Source of the DNA: DATJGR01 sp032124855
GTDB taxonomy: Bacteria; Pseudomonadota; Gammaproteobacteria; Pseudomonadales; Azotimanducaceae
DNA: 7,269 bases
Assembly (NCBI GenBank): GCA_032124855.1
Contig: JAQBCT010000172.1
Location: forward strand, 1-7,269
Direction: 5' to 3'
The notes beneath the pieces are model-generated. The model saw only the letters and a list, made by a program, of their open reading frames with translations. It had not been told where the DNA came from and made no database searches. This document shows, piece by piece, positions 5,538 to 7,269 of the stretch. Made by a program: the position numbers and the translations under genes. Position 1 is the first letter of the stretch. The number at the start of each line of letters is the position of its first letter.

Positions 5538-6739
5538 AGCTCGATACACAGCTCGTCCTTCGAACGCGCGGTGGACGCGACGTTGAACTGCGCGCGGTCG
5601 GACCGTTCGCGCGCGCATTGGCGTTGGCCGTGGATGAGCCGATCCGCTGGCTGCTGGTTGCGGGATGCGCCGGCACGCTGGCGCGCAACGACGCGCTTGA
5701 TGCATTTCACATTGCCATGGTCCTGCTGCTGGTCTACGGCGGCTACGGTTCCCTGTTCGAGGTGCTGCGAGGCGGGCAGACCCCTGGCAAGCGCCTGCTC
5801 GGCATCGCGGCAGTGACGTCGGATGGATCGCGCATCAGTTGGCGTGGCGCGCTGCTGCGCAATGTGCTGCTCCTCGTCGATGTGCTGCCGTGTCTGTACC
5901 TGCTGGGTGCGTTCACCATCACGGCGTCGAAACAGTTCCGCCGCATTGGCGACCGGATTGCCGGGACGCGAGTGATCTACCTTGGCGTCGCGCCGGTTGC
6001 CGCGTCGCCGCCTGCCACGGCTGCGGTTCTGCAGCAGGCCGCAAGGCTCGACGTCGCAGTACGCGGGCGGTTGGGATTCGAGGCCGCGGATCTCGGTTGT
6101 CTGCTGGTCGCGCGCTGGCCTGCGATGCTGTTCGGCAGCTGGCTGATGACGGCGCTGCCCGTGTTTTTGCTGGCCACCGCCGTCTTTGGCGGCGTAAGCG
6201 GGATCGTCGGAGTGCTGTTGTGGTGGTGCAAGCCGCTCTACGAACGTTTGCCGCTGTGGCTGGTCAGCCAACGCATTCGCGGTGGTGCGCCGACGATTGG
6301 GGCCGCGTTGTCGCAGTGGCGCAGCGTCTATGGTGATCTCGCCGCGCTGCTGACCTATCGCCGCCTCACGCCAACTCGCTCATTCGACGCGCCGGTTGCG
6401 GTGCTGGAGAATCTGAAGGGTACGCGGCGCGCCAGACGCGTGGTGCAATTGCGTCGCGGCGCCGCGGCCGAGGCTGCGTGGCTGACAATCATCGGTGTGC
6501 ATATCGAGTCGTTCATCGCCATCTGCGCAACGTCCGCCTGGGTGTGGTTCATCGCGCCCGCAAATCTCGACCTCCAGGGCTGGCTGACATTCCTCATCGG
6601 CGGCGAAGTCGCCTGGGCGAGCAACGTCTGCTACTTCGTCTCGATCGCGTCGTTCGGGCCGATCTATGCGGCGTGCGGATTCACGCTGTACCTGAACCAG
6701 CGCACGCTGCTCGAGGGGTGGGCACGCAACGCCGTTTGA
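5534..6739 (+). CDS. RDD-family membrane protein with an additional C-terminal membrane domain
   Basis: A 401-residue membrane protein if started at the TTG overlapping the previous stop (TTGA, 5534-5537). The frame is open further upstream, but that part only shadows the preceding gene, and no ATG or GTG near the junction fits better. Residues 22-152 form an RDD domain: Arg27 and Asp34 in ARALALAVD, a hydrophobic segment 58-76, the signature EVLRGGQTPGKRLLGI (76-91), RGALLRN (104-110), a second hydrophobic segment 111-128, and Asp140 in RIGDRIAGTRVIYL (137-150). A linker of about 20 residues leads to a second module, from about 172 to the end. It begins LDVAVRGRLGFEAADLGCLL and has membrane segments near 197-228, 314-340 and 361-387, with WWCKPLYERLPLWLVSQ (230-246) and YRRLTP (275-280) between them. 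The second module resembles a protein usually encoded separately beside DUF4129/MoxR/DUF58 genes in Xanthomonadales-like bacteria (from memory). The function is unknown; a role in envelope or transport is only a guess. The end (LYLNQRTLLEGWARNAV) is abrupt and the stop touches that of trpC. Confidence 0.82.
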   Translation: MKLDTQLVLRTRGGRDVELRAVGPFARALALAVDEPIRWLLVAGCAGTLARNDALDAFHIAMVLLLVYGGYGSLFEVLRGGQTPGKRLLGIAAVTSDGSRISWRGALLRNVLLLVDVLPCLYLLGAFTITASKQFRRIGDRIAGTRVIYLGVAPVAASPPATAAVLQQAARLDVAVRGRLGFEAADLGCLLVARWPAMLFGSWLMTALPVFLLATAVFGGVSGIVGVLLWWCKPLYERLPLWLVSQRIRGGAPTIGAALSQWRSVYGDLAALLTYRRLTPTRSFDAPVAVLENLKGTRRARRVVQLRRGAAAEAAWLTIIGVHIESFIAICATSAWVWFIAPANLDLQGWLTFLIGGEVAWASNVCYFVSIASFGPIYAACGFTLYLNQRTLLEGWARNAV

Positions 6740-7269
6740 TCAGGCGGATTGTCCGGCGAAGAACAGCTCGTGCAGGGCAACGCCCGGATCCGGCGCGCGC
6801 ATGAATGTTTCACCGACCAGGAAGGCGTGTACGCCATGCTCGCGCATGGCGCGCACCTGATGGGGATCGCTGATCCCGCTCTCGGTCACCACCAGCACGT
6901 CACCTGGAATGCGCGGCAGCAGCTCATAGGTGGTTGCCAGATCGGTGGTGAACGTTTGCAAATCCCTATTGTTGATCCCCAGCAGTGCCGGCTTTAGCGC
7001 CAGCGCGCGCTCGAGCTCTTGCGCATCGTGCACTTCGATCAGCACATCCATACCCAATTCGAGCGCCTGCGCGTGATAGTCGGCCAGCGCGGGATCCGGC
7101 AACGCTGCCGCGATCAGCAGAATGCAATCCGCGCCAAGCGCGCGGGCCTCGATAATCTGATAGGCATCCACGATGAAATCTTTGCGCAGCACAGGCAGCG
7201 CAACCGCATTGCGAGCGGCAATCAGAAATTCGTCGTGTCCCTGAAAAAAATGTTCATCGGTCAGCACGG
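6740..7269 (-). CDS. trpC: Indole-3-glycerol phosphate synthase (partial, 5' end outside window)
   Basis: The C-terminal 175 or so residues of TrpC, the (beta/alpha)8-barrel enzyme that closes the indole ring in tryptophan synthesis by turning carboxyphenylamino-deoxyribulose phosphate into indole-3-glycerol phosphate. Visible landmarks, numbered from the first complete codon at the window edge, are LTDEHFFQG (2-10), the catalytic Lys29 in VLRKDFIVDAYQI (26-38), Glu78 in LIEVHD (76-81), Asn100 in GINNRDL (97-103), and Glu129-Ser130 in VVTESGI (126-132). The phosphate-binding end FLVGETFM is at 149-156. The family is usually about 260-270 residues, so roughly 90 N-terminal residues, including the other catalytic Glu/Lys pair, lie beyond 7269. 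The catalytic residues seen are intact and the gene looks functional. A run of seven T in the coding strand (His-Phe-Phe-Gln, near the edge) is part of normal sequence. In Pseudomonas trpC lies next to vfr (from memory); here 2.8 kb intervenes. Confidence 0.97.
   Translation of the reverse strand, partial: VLTDEHFFQGHDEFLIAARNAVALPVLRKDFIVDAYQIIEARALGADCILLIAAALPDPALADYHAQALELGMDVLIEVHDAQELERALALKPALLGINNRDLQTFTTDLATTYELLPRIPGDVLVVTESGISDPHQVRAMREHGVHAFLVGETFMRAPDPGVALHELFFAGQSA

Noticed and set aside
5279..6271. Minus-strand open frame of about 330 codons across the membrane-protein genes
   Set aside because: Its translation is Gln/Arg/His-rich with no recognisable motif, while the opposite strand encodes hydrophobic segments and an RDD signature. 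It is a shadow.

Overview
The window is GC-rich, tightly packed bacterial chromosome. It most likely comes from a gammaproteobacterium related to the Pseudomonas/Xanthomonas/Steroidobacter breadth of the class. The pointers are a CRP protein much closer to Pseudomonas Vfr than to Xanthomonas Clp, a coq7 ubiquinone gene of the bacterial type, and a YhfA-type OsmC gene divergent from crp. The exact family cannot be fixed from this sequence alone.

Left part (1-3935): a Ycf46-like AAA ATPase on the minus strand (GTG start at 1505) is divergent from a HIT-family (HinT-like) hydrolase. The HIT gene overlaps coq7 by one base (TGATG), so the two are probably one operon. A short GGTGCC/GGCACC palindrome followed by TTTT lies in the 35-base gap between coq7 and the convergent yhfA-like OsmC gene. 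OsmC is divergent from crp/vfr across 166 bases. A strong, apparently bidirectional terminator separates crp from the next gene, which is convergent with it. From memory, the order AAA - HIT - coq7 - (speD) - osmC - vfr - trpC is that of Pseudomonas aeruginosa PA0657-PA0651. This block therefore looks like old, conserved chromosomal order, with speD missing here.

Right part (3936-6739): about 2.8 kb sits between crp and trpC, which are adjacent in Pseudomonas. It holds a small P-loop kinase-like protein (minus strand), a decayed frameshifted C-terminal fragment of an SRPBCC/AHSA1-type gene (minus strand), and two plus-strand membrane-protein genes. The second membrane gene appears to start at a TTG overlapping the stop of the first (TTGA). 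It joins an RDD domain to a second multi-pass membrane domain. Its stop codon abuts the stop codon of trpC on the other strand, with no bases between them.

Right edge (6740-7269): the C-terminal two thirds of trpC (indole-3-glycerol phosphate synthase), minus strand, cut by the window end.

Most of the window is ordinary housekeeping sequence. I found no clear evidence of a new defence, mobile or RNA-based system. The points most worth a second look are the SRPBCC remnant, the RDD-membrane fusion with an abrupt end, the insertion between crp and trpC, the N-terminally extended Vfr-like protein, and the short palindrome after coq7.
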